Source: DATDRM01 sp035291705
GTDB lineage: Bacteria > Chloroflexota > Anaerolineae > Anaerolineales > UBA4823
Direction: 5' to 3'
DNA: 27,344 nt
NCBI GenBank assembly: GCA_035291705.1
Contig: DATDRM010000027.1
Coordinates: forward strand, 1 to 27,344
Shown one piece after another: positions 8,210 through 15,928 of this stretch (the first letter of the stretch is position 1; every line of letters starts with the position of its first letter). The notes beneath the pieces are model-generated. The model made no database searches. It had not been told where the DNA came from and saw nothing but the letters and a program-made list of their open reading frames with translations. The position numbers and the translations under genes were made by a program.

Positions 8210-10753
8210 TTATTCCACGATCTCAAATATCCAGACTCGATCCTGGCGGTAGATCAAACGAAAGTCTGGATTAGCGAGCAATTGGTCGATTTGAAGGAGA
8301 GGCAGTCCACTCGCATTGACTTGCCCCTGCTGTTGCCCAATATATATGTGAGAAACCTGGCGTTCACGTAGCAATTCCTTAACTTCTGGACTGTTTATAC
8401 CTTTCTGCTCGATTTCAGCGGTTAAGGCATTGATGTCTCTAACATAATCCGGCTGGGGGCCTCTTTCAGTGACGTAGTTTATCGGTGGGAGGGTAGTTTC
8501 CCGACCTACCAGCAAGGGAAGCCACCAGCCCGCATCAGAGCCTACGATTAGGCTGTCTCCATAGGCAAAGAACGAGTTTACCAAAAAGTTTGCGTCTTGA
8601 GGGAGATTATTTTGGATCCAGGTCGCGGCGATCATATCTGGTTGGGTGACGAGGGCGTGTTGGTCGGGTAGGATATCTCTAATCCGTAATCGCGCTCCCC
8701 ACAAGCTGAATCCTATAACAATTAGGAAAAGAAATCCATTTCCCCAGACGCCTCTTACCCGACTTATTTCCTGGTTTACGGGTTGAATTAGCGGTTCGTC
8801 CAAGGGCTTGCTATTTTCTATTTTCAATTTTTCAGATTGAGTAAATAATCCTGCAAATGGCGATCCTATCAGGAGCGCGGCAGGGATATATAAGGCGATG
8901 AAAACCGCAAAGTTGGTAAGCACCCCAGCTCCTGGCAAGCCCAGCCATTGGGGATTGGCAGCCAGGATTATGAAGAACCACCATAAGCTGACCAGGGCGA
9001 CCCCATTCTGTCGCCGCCATAACCCCCAACCGATGGTGATAATTAGCAGCACCCACACAACGGGTGGCAAGAAGAAGGAAAAATCGCCGATGGCATTGAA
9101 TTGCCCGATTTGGGCTGACAATTGGCTGGGCGGAGTGGTCATCTGCTGGCCATAGATCCAGGGGAGTTTTCCGCTAAAGATGCGCATAAACCAGGGGAGG
9201 ATTACCACAAAAAATCCGGTGGCATGCCAGAGATATCGCTTACAATCGATGAGCAAATGTTTCCACTTGAATTGAAGCACAAATATGGTCAAATAAAAGG
9301 CAGCAGCAAAAATCAACACCCGGTAATGCGTAAGACCCAAGCCTGCCATGGCAATCCATACCAGGCTTAACAAATGCCAGTCGTGGTCTCGTGTGGTTAA
9401 GTTGATCCATACCAGTAAGACCGCGGCTGGTAAAATCGCTTGGCCGGCTAGCTGTGTATAACGTCCCCAATTGAGATAGTACACCGGCATAGCAGTCATC
9501 AAACCGGCGATCAATATCGCGATCACGCCAGCCCAGGAGCTCTTCCCTATTCGCATCGCCAGGGGATACAGCGCCAGAATGGCAAGAGCATTCAAGATCT
9601 GTCCCAACCTCAACGTTGCCTGGGGGAGCGCCAGGCCAGTCAGCCAGTGGAAGACTGCGACCAACGTATGAAAACCGAAGTGATAAGTGAAAGACTGCAG
9701 TTCAGCATAAGGATGCCAGGAAGTGAATAGGCCTCCATTGTCCACCAATAACTGAGCGATCATCGTATGCTGGTAGGAGTCGCCCCACATTGGCACGTCC
9801 AGCGTGCGGATGGGCCAGAAGCGAATAAAGAATATAAGGGCGAGAAGGATGACCAGGGTGACATCCACTGTCTTGATCCTATGTGACCAATGGCGGAAGG
9901 CAGAAGACGAAAGACGATTGACGAATGAAGAAGAACGAAAGTTCCTTGGTTGCTCGTCTATTGTAGTCGGTCGCCTTGTTCGATTCCATTGCCAGATGAC
10001 AGCCGCGAGTCCAGCTAGTCCCGGCAACCAGGCATAAAGGCGACCCAAGTGGATGCCTACCATGTCTGTCCAAAGGAATAGTATAGGATATATCGCCAGG
10101 CTTAGCCCAACCGCCAAACCAGCCTTTTCTCCCCAGGAGAGGCTATCCCAGGTGGGGAATAACCAGCTGAGTGCAGCCCAACCAGGCAAGATGAATAAAA
10201 AACAGGCAGCAAATAAGAGTACAATCCAGAACAAGCCCTCACCCGCCAGGCCTAAGAGAGCTTCTCCTGCATCATATCCCAGGCCGAAGGCAAGCTGAGA
10301 ATCCAGGGGAAGATCGTTACGATAAAGAGCCCCGTTTAAATAATCAGTTCCGGGGGCGGAGCCAACTGTGATTTTCCCTGAGCCAAATCCCTCGATATTA
10401 AAGTAATAATTGTGCTGGTAAGACTCTTCCAAGGGGGTGAAGACGAAACTATAAAAACCGGGGGTGTTGATCCCCTTTGAGGATATGGTAGCAGTCCTTA
10501 AATCATTGGCTTGTTCTGGGGAAGTACGTAGGTGCAAACGAAGTTCTTCCACACCAGATTTATCAGGTTCAAGGTATACACTAATCCGATCCAAGCCATC
10601 GTAGCGGGCTAGAAAGGTTTGCCCGATAGTTTCACTGTTATCCAGGTTGATTAGTGTGGAGTAAACCGGCTGATCAATCTTCGTCAGAGGGGTGCATCCA
10701 GCGATTAGCGAGGTGAGGATAAGCAGGGAGAGGAGCCGGTGGGGGGAGAGCAT
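8210..10753 (-). CDS. Polytopic GT-C-like membrane protein with N-terminal lipobox
   Basis: This 847-residue protein opens with a lipoprotein-type signal (LLILTSLIAGC, Cys20). A predicted extracytoplasmic beta-rich domain of about 140 residues follows (residues 25-165). Then come about a dozen hydrophobic helices between 170 and 700. The first large loop after residue 315 holds acidic and His residues (LDVPMWGDSYQH) and WHPY...YHFGFH, the place where GT-C glycosyltransferases carry metal- or substrate-binding residues. A soluble C-terminal domain (about 710-847) probably faces outside. The overall plan resembles large GT-C/DUF6541-like bacterial membrane proteins that use polyprenyl-phosphate sugars. 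Residues 262-293 are a Ser/Arg-rich insertion encoded by a repeat (see 9907-9925). ATG 10753 has only a weak Shine-Dalgarno. The GT-C assignment is by architecture only. Confidence 0.75.
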   Translation of the reverse strand: MLSPHRLLSLLILTSLIAGCTPLTKIDQPVYSTLINLDNSETIGQTFLARYDGLDRISVYLEPDKSGVEELRLHLRTSPEQANDLRTATISSKGINTPGFYSFVFTPLEESYQHNYYFNIEGFGSGKITVGSAPGTDYLNGALYRNDLPLDSQLAFGLGYDAGEALLGLAGEGLFWIVLLFAACFLFILPGWAALSWLFPTWDSLSWGEKAGLAVGLSLAIYPILFLWTDMVGIHLGRLYAWLPGLAGLAAVIWQWNRTRRPTTIDEQPRNFRSSSFVNRLSSSAFRHWSHRIKTVDVTLVILLALIFFIRFWPIRTLDVPMWGDSYQHTMIAQLLVDNGGLFTSWHPYAELQSFTYHFGFHTLVAVFHWLTGLALPQATLRLGQILNALAILALYPLAMRIGKSSWAGVIAILIAGLMTAMPVYYLNWGRYTQLAGQAILPAAVLLVWINLTTRDHDWHLLSLVWIAMAGLGLTHYRVLIFAAAFYLTIFVLQFKWKHLLIDCKRYLWHATGFFVVILPWFMRIFSGKLPWIYGQQMTTPPSQLSAQIGQFNAIGDFSFFLPPVVWVLLIITIGWGLWRRQNGVALVSLWWFFIILAANPQWLGLPGAGVLTNFAVFIALYIPAALLIGSPFAGLFTQSEKLKIENSKPLDEPLIQPVNQEISRVRGVWGNGFLFLIVIGFSLWGARLRIRDILPDQHALVTQPDMIAATWIQNNLPQDANFLVNSFFAYGDSLIVGSDAGWWLPLLVGRETTLPPINYVTERGPQPDYVRDINALTAEIEQKGINSPEVKELLRERQVSHIYIGQQQGQVNASGLPLLQIDQLLANPDFRLIYRQDRVWIFEIVE
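9907..9925 (-). repeat. Dispersed 19-bp repeat copy A, inside a coding region
   Basis: On the minus strand this reads TTCGTCAATCGTCTTTCGT. It matches copy B at 10871-10889 (plus strand) at 16 of 19 positions, and similarity continues on both sides. It sits within about 100 bases of CGTC/TTC-rich sequence that encodes the Ser/Arg-rich cytoplasmic loop of the GT-C-like protein. Confidence 0.6.
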
Positions 10754-10860
10754 CTGGAAGAAGAAGTCAGCGTTTCGTATTCTGTGAGCAGATATCCGTC
10801 GATACTCGACGAATGGAGATAGGGGTTGGCGACAGTCAATTTGTCACCAATTCTCATCTT

Positions 10861-11853
10861 TCAGCGGTCGTTCGTCGGTGGTCTTTCGTGGTTTGGCTTT
10901 GGTCTTGCGCTGTTTCCCCCCAATTCCAGGCTGCGGAGCCGGTAGAGCACCTCTTCCAGGATCTTGCGGTTGAAACCGATCAGATCGGCGATCAGACCAA
11001 TCAAGAAGACTTGGAATCCCACGATTAGCAAGACGGCGGACAGGATCAGTGATTGGACATGACCTGCACCGCCGGTGGTGAAGTAGAAGTAAAGAAAGCG
11101 GATGGCCCCCACCATTCCACCCAGGAGCATCAGAAAACTGATGGTTGTAAAGACACGTAAGGGACGGTACATGGTATATGCTCTCAGAACCGTAGCGCTG
11201 GAATAGGCTAAATATTCAGGGATATTGCGAATCAAGCGTGAAGGACGGGTCTGGGTGTTTGTTCGCACCGGCACATATTGCACCGCCATCCGACGCGCAC
11301 CGGCCTGGATCAATGTCTCCAGGGTATAAGAATATTCACTCAAGACAATTGTCCTCAAAGCCGCGGCGCGGGTGATGGCGCGAAATCCACTGGTTGCATC
11401 GGGAGTACGAACTCCTGATGCCCGTTCGATCACCCAGCTGCCCAATCGCTGCAAGTAACGTTTTAAAGGCGAGAATGTATCCAGCGAAGCAACTCCTCGA
11501 TCGCCAATGACAATATCCGCCCGACCGGCCTGGATAGGTTCCAGAAGGAGTTGGATATCCTCGGCATTATATTGGTTATCGGCGTCGGTATTGACGATTA
11601 TGTCTGCTCCCAAATCCAAGCATGCCTCTAGACCAGCCTTGAAACCGCCTGCCAGGCCGACATGGTGCGGCAGACGCAGGATATGATGGACTCCGATCGA
11701 CTGCGCTGCCTGAGCGGTGTTATCGGTGCTGCCATCATCGACTACCAGATATTCCAATTCATCGATGCCTGGCAGCTGGCGCGGCAGAGCCTGGACAGTT
11801 TCAATAATCGTCTGCGCTTCGTTATAACAAGGAATTTGGATGATCAGCTTCAA
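10861..11853 (-). CDS. GT2 glycosyltransferase with two C-terminal membrane helices
   Basis: A 330-residue family 2 enzyme of the dolichyl-phosphate-mannose synthase/GtrB type. The GT-A fold shows IPCYNEA at residues 7-13, VVDDGSTD at 37-44 and the metal-binding DxD as Asp90-Ala-Asp92. Two transmembrane segments at about 233-258 and 266-292 anchor it. Members of this group usually transfer a sugar from a nucleotide donor to polyprenyl phosphate, giving the donor that GT-C enzymes use; the next gene is GT-C-like, which fits. The start is TTG (residue 1 before KLIIQIPCYNE); no ATG and no clear Shine-Dalgarno are available upstream of the in-frame stop at 11893. The last 15 codons run into the dispersed repeat at 10871-10889. 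Confidence 0.88.
   Translation of the reverse strand: MKLIIQIPCYNEAQTIIETVQALPRQLPGIDELEYLVVDDGSTDNTAQAAQSIGVHHILRLPHHVGLAGGFKAGLEACLDLGADIIVNTDADNQYNAEDIQLLLEPIQAGRADIVIGDRGVASLDTFSPLKRYLQRLGSWVIERASGVRTPDATSGFRAITRAAALRTIVLSEYSYTLETLIQAGARRMAVQYVPVRTNTQTRPSRLIRNIPEYLAYSSATVLRAYTMYRPLRVFTTISFLMLLGGMVGAIRFLYFYFTTGGAGHVQSLILSAVLLIVGFQVFLIGLIADLIGFNRKILEEVLYRLRSLELGGNSARPKPNHERPPTNDR
10871..10889 (+). repeat. Dispersed 19-bp repeat copy B, at the 3' end of the GT2 gene
   Basis: The plus strand reads TTCGTCGGTGGTCTTTCGT, 16 of 19 identical to copy A in the opposite orientation. It forms the last codons of the GT2 gene (HERPPTNDR end), so the native C-terminus may have been replaced by repeat-encoded residues. 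Confidence 0.6.
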
Positions 11854-11904
11854 GGAGTGTGGATGATCAATATCAGAATGTGAAGAGTATCCTTAACCGA
11901 GCAA

Positions 11905-11913
11905 AGTATACCA
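11905..11913 (-). promoter_or_regulatory. Candidate extended -10 promoter of the glycan operon
   Basis: Minus-strand TGGTATACT gives an extended -10 element (TGn plus TATACT, five of six matches to TATAAT) about 50 bases before the TTG start of the GT2 gene. No good -35 lies 16-18 bases upstream, which extended -10 promoters tolerate. It is the only promoter-like site seen in the gap before the operon. Confidence 0.4.
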
Positions 11914-11983
11914 TTATTGGAAAAACATCCATCCGCTTCTCCTGTGCTGGGGGTAGAGAGAATTATTTGGAGATCGCTTTCGC

Positions 11984-14900
11984 TTATTTATTAACAAGAG
12001 GTAAAAAGATAAGATTGTCCTGAGTAACACGCAACTGATAGGCGACGATATCCCCAGCTACGCGACCGTTAATGTGGCGGAGCCGCAAGAAAACCTGCCC
12101 GTTACGATCGGAAAGCCACCTTAATACAGAGACTTGGCCGAAATTGGCTGGGGTGAAACTGGTGATGAAGGTTGTGCCATCGGCGGCATAGAGCTCCAGA
12201 ATCGAGGCAGTCATTATGGCTTGCGGGAGGCTTTGGATGAGATAGAGTTTATTTTTCTGGGCTGTGAACTTAACCCAATCCTCATCATTCAATCGATCGG
12301 AGGACATGGGATTGCAGAAGTTATGTGTTTTTGCTGCTGCCCCCACTGAGACGGATGAAGCCGTCAGGGGCGTATTGTCGTTCCTACCGCTGTCCCAGGA
12401 ATCTGGAGTAGAACAAAGGGTGGCAATATCTGGAATGAGGGTTACAGCTTCGGCAGCGGATGGATAAGTTTCCTGATTGCCAGCGTAGTCGACAGCGCGC
12501 ATGCGGAATCCAAAATCCAATTCTGCTCCACCTATGAACCATTGCTGATCGTCACTTCCAGCAGGATGTGGTGTTACGTTAATCCAGGCACCGCTGTTTT
12601 CCTGGAATTGAACTTCAAAGTGAGCGATACCAGACAGGTTATCGCTACTGCTCCATTGAAGCAGGATAGCGGTACTCTCTTGGATGGCAGCCAGAGGAGT
12701 CAGGGTGGTGACGGGTGGGGTGCGATCGATACTCAAATCCCAGGCTCCGGTCCCAGTCCAGTTGCCTGCCCAATCGTAGACATTGGCGTAGAAGGCTATG
12801 TCTCTTCCTTCTTCTAATGATGTTGGATCAAAATCAACGTGCCATCCGTCTTCGCCTCTCTGGTCGACGGCTAACTGCTGCCAGGCGGAATTGAACCAAT
12901 CCTCCGAATGGAACAGGAATTGGACATGGCTGATCCCGCTTCGGGAGTCGCTGGCTTGGACTGAAAGGGTGATTGTTTCGTTACCCTGGAAAGAGGTACC
13001 GGTCTTTGGGTTGGTGAATTCTGCCGCCGGCGGGGTGTTATCTTTCGAAAGTTTGATCGAGTAGATATAATTCTCACCTCCAACTGAGGGATGCGACCAG
13101 AGACGGGCTTTGATATAGTAAGTCCCGGAGCGTGTCAATAAATAACCCAGGTGGGGATCCAGACGCTCTCCGTAAATCTCATCGTCATGGACGGCCAGGA
13201 TGGATGAGCCGTCGCTATCCATGAGAAAGATAATCAGATCTAAGTCATCAGGGGGGCTCTCGACTGGGGTGTCGATATTGACAACAATTCGATCCCCGGC
13301 TGTGCCAGTGAATTTGAAGTAATCGATGTCCCCGCTCGGGCAGATTACCCCACTCTTGATCTGGTCGAAATCGATCGGCGTAGCTGTGGAAGGGGAATTA
13401 TCTGCATCGCTACATGCGGGTAGTGTTGCGGTTGTGATCTCGAGGTCATCCAGATGCCAGCCTTCAAAGGCGTTCAGACCACCATCGTTCGATTCGAAGT
13501 GGAAACGAACTCGGATTGTTTTGCCAGCATAGCCCGCTAAGTTTACCGTCGATTGTAACCATTGATCGGCAACATCGTCTGAAAGCTGCAATACATTTTC
13601 ATAAGGCCCGTTGTCTACTGAGATTTGCACCCAGCGTTGATCCCAATGTTCGCCAGATGTTTCGGTCTGGTAGCGATACCAGAAGCGGAGTACATAACCT
13701 GCATTTGGGATGGTGACTGGCCTTAAAGTCAAATCTCCTGTGTTGGGAGTCCCATCATCATAATTGCGGTCGCTCGCCTCACCGTAGTACCAGCTGTAGT
13801 TCCCCCCGTGTGCGTAAGCAGAGTCATTCAGGCGATTCCAAAGCCCAGAGCTGTTCCAATTGCTTGAGTTGCTCTCTACATTATCAGAGAAAGGGGCAAC
13901 GATGGTGGCTGGTGGCGTTGGTGGAGTGGTGATCGTGAAAGTTTGGGCAACACTCCAGGGACTGAGGCAAGATAAATCTGAGCAATTGCGGGCACGCACC
14001 TTCCAGGTATAAGTTCCCAGACCCAGAATGATGGAATCCAATTGCCAGATTGGATCATCCAACCAGGGTGAAATAACTGGACTGATCGATCCAGGTGCTT
14101 GGAGCTGAGCTTGAAATTGCGTGGACCCACCAGGATCTAGCCAGGCCAGGCTTAGCGAAGAACCACCGGGAAAAATCGCTCCGTTTAGCGGCGCAACCAA
14201 CGTAGTGGGAGCGGGAGGAGACTGGTTGCGAGCGCTTACTTTGAACGAGCTCACCTGGTCATCTCGGAGGAGGTTATCGCTTAGACTGCTGTCGTTATGG
14301 TCGAATGTGTCTCCGCGCCCGGCGTAATTGTCGTTGAAAAACAAAGTTGCCAACACATTAGAGCCTACCAGGATGGATTCGATATTATTATTACCGAGTT
14401 GACCCAGGTATGCCGAATCTGGATAATTGCCAATCCCAAAGACAAGGCAATCCCCCATAAAATCAGTCTCGGTGAATAAAGCTACCTGGATGTCCCCCGG
14501 TGTGCAAGCCGGCGGTGGTGGGGTGCAGGAATAGTCTTTAGTAAAATGACTTAACCCGGGCAAGCCTAAGGCAGGATTCCCCTGTTGATCCCAGATTTTC
14601 ATTGCCAGGCTGACAGGCCCATCCGGGACATTCAAGGAGCACAAATCCCAGTTCATCGAAAATAAATTCGTTGTGAATTCGTCACCAATCTCATGCCAGG
14701 CATTTTCGAAATAGGCAATGAGGCGAACCCTATCCAGTCCACTACCTTCATCGCTGGCCCATCCTTCGATATATACAGTTGGATCACGTACTGTGGCGCC
14801 AGTGGGTGGTTCGAATAAATCTCCGGTAGGTGGAATTGTATCTCCATGGATAATGTTACCCGAGACATATGCAGAGCGAAATTGATCGCAAACATCATTG

Positions 14901-15880
14901 GGGCGGGTGCAATACGGTTCATCGCTGATGATCCTCGGCCGACCACCATTGATGTCAACGTCATCAAAGGTGATATCAATCGATGTGCCCCAATAAGAAT
15001 CTGGATTGGCGTGAACTTGAAAGTGAAGGTGGTGACCGGTGCTTTGGCCGGTATCGTCGGCGACGGCTATAAACTGGCCTTGAGCAACATAGGTACCTTG
15101 GACTCTCAACGCTGGTGGAATACTATCCTGAGCCAGGTGGAGGTAAAGCTGGTAGGTAGTAGGGCTGGTAGTGGTGTCCATTAGCACCATGTAATTGCCC
15201 GGAACGGTTTCGGAATTGTTTGGGACATCCCATTTAGCCCGCCAGACAGTGCCGGCTTTGGAAGCGTACAAGTTATACATCGTCTGGGGGACGTAAAAAT
15301 CGAAGGAATAATGAGCACTCCCAGAAGGGATATACTGGTCATGCCCAGTGCTCTGGGAAAGATAGACTGTCTTGCCAGCCTCCCAGGGGAGCAAATAGCC
15401 TCCATATGCGATTGCGGCTGTTGGCTCGGCTTTGGCGTTGATCTCTAAATAATATTGTTTTTCCTCATCAGAAAGAAGATCACTTGGGGCGGCCTTGATC
15501 AGATCTAGCCAACCTGGATCAGCTGGCAGTGTTGCATTCCACTCCAATCCCTGCTGGCGTAAGATAGCCTGGCCAGGCTCTGCAGGCACGACCCGGCCGC
15601 TTTGGGGATCCACCAAAGTCAGGAATGCAATCGACCAGGTCCCATCTTCCGAAATAACGACATTTTCTATCCCCAAGTCATAGACCAGAAAACCCAGGAC
15701 ATATTCTCGTTGGGCGATAAATGCTTCCAGGACAGCCAACTCCACCTTATCTTTTTCAGGTTCGGAGGGGAAGGGGGTGGGAGTTGGCGGTGCTGGCGCG
15801 AGGTATGAGGATGCAAAGGCCACCAGGGTTATTGACCATAGACTGATCATAACAATTAGTGGGATGAGGAAACGTTTCAT
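11984..15880 (-). CDS. Secreted M23-type peptidase with beta/gamma-crystallin, MAM-like, PPC and Ig domains
   Basis: A 1298-residue exported protein with a signal peptide (residues 1-24). Residues 165-315 form an M23/LytM-type domain with all expected residues: HxxxD as His190 and Asp194, His248, and HxH as His284 and His286, so it looks catalytically competent. M23 enzymes cleave peptidoglycan cross-bridges or other Gly-rich peptides. Then follow an Ig-like region (345-450), a beta/gamma-crystallin or I36-like domain (460-548), an Fn3-like unit (555-650), a MAM/immune-inhibitor-like beta sandwich (660-820), a pre-peptidase C-terminal domain (823-945), two Ig/Fn3-like units (948-1150) and a second PPC-like domain (1155-1290). 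The chain ends in IFLPLVNK. ATG 15880 is preceded by GAGG eight bases upstream. The physiological target is unknown. Confidence 0.87.
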   Translation of the reverse strand: MKRFLIPLIVMISLWSITLVAFASSYLAPAPPTPTPFPSEPEKDKVELAVLEAFIAQREYVLGFLVYDLGIENVVISEDGTWSIAFLTLVDPQSGRVVPAEPGQAILRQQGLEWNATLPADPGWLDLIKAAPSDLLSDEEKQYYLEINAKAEPTAAIAYGGYLLPWEAGKTVYLSQSTGHDQYIPSGSAHYSFDFYVPQTMYNLYASKAGTVWRAKWDVPNNSETVPGNYMVLMDTTTSPTTYQLYLHLAQDSIPPALRVQGTYVAQGQFIAVADDTGQSTGHHLHFQVHANPDSYWGTSIDITFDDVDINGGRPRIISDEPYCTRPNDVCDQFRSAYVSGNIIHGDTIPPTGDLFEPPTGATVRDPTVYIEGWASDEGSGLDRVRLIAYFENAWHEIGDEFTTNLFSMNWDLCSLNVPDGPVSLAMKIWDQQGNPALGLPGLSHFTKDYSCTPPPPACTPGDIQVALFTETDFMGDCLVFGIGNYPDSAYLGQLGNNNIESILVGSNVLATLFFNDNYAGRGDTFDHNDSSLSDNLLRDDQVSSFKVSARNQSPPAPTTLVAPLNGAIFPGGSSLSLAWLDPGGSTQFQAQLQAPGSISPVISPWLDDPIWQLDSIILGLGTYTWKVRARNCSDLSCLSPWSVAQTFTITTPPTPPATIVAPFSDNVESNSSNWNSSGLWNRLNDSAYAHGGNYSWYYGEASDRNYDDGTPNTGDLTLRPVTIPNAGYVLRFWYRYQTETSGEHWDQRWVQISVDNGPYENVLQLSDDVADQWLQSTVNLAGYAGKTIRVRFHFESNDGGLNAFEGWHLDDLEITTATLPACSDADNSPSTATPIDFDQIKSGVICPSGDIDYFKFTGTAGDRIVVNIDTPVESPPDDLDLIIFLMDSDGSSILAVHDDEIYGERLDPHLGYLLTRSGTYYIKARLWSHPSVGGENYIYSIKLSKDNTPPAAEFTNPKTGTSFQGNETITLSVQASDSRSGISHVQFLFHSEDWFNSAWQQLAVDQRGEDGWHVDFDPTSLEEGRDIAFYANVYDWAGNWTGTGAWDLSIDRTPPVTTLTPLAAIQESTAILLQWSSSDNLSGIAHFEVQFQENSGAWINVTPHPAGSDDQQWFIGGAELDFGFRMRAVDYAGNQETYPSAAEAVTLIPDIATLCSTPDSWDSGRNDNTPLTASSVSVGAAAKTHNFCNPMSSDRLNDEDWVKFTAQKNKLYLIQSLPQAIMTASILELYAADGTTFITSFTPANFGQVSVLRWLSDRNGQVFLRLRHINGRVAGDIVAYQLRVTQDNLIFLPLVNK

Positions 15881-15928
15881 AGGTTAGCCCTCGTCACGAT
15901 AATACCTGTCTGATTAATACTCAAACCT

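Noticed and set aside
10797..10811. Perfect inverted repeat CGTCGA-TAC-TCGACG between the GT2 and GT-C-like genes
   Set aside because: Short stem with no U-tract and inside a gap that appears to be cotranscribed; could be chance or part of the dispersed repeat, so not called a terminator or operator.
10828..10848. 7-bp hairpin GGCGACA/TGTCACC after the GT2 gene as a terminator
   Set aside because: One pair is a wobble and no T-run follows on the minus strand; the downstream genes seem to belong to the same operon.
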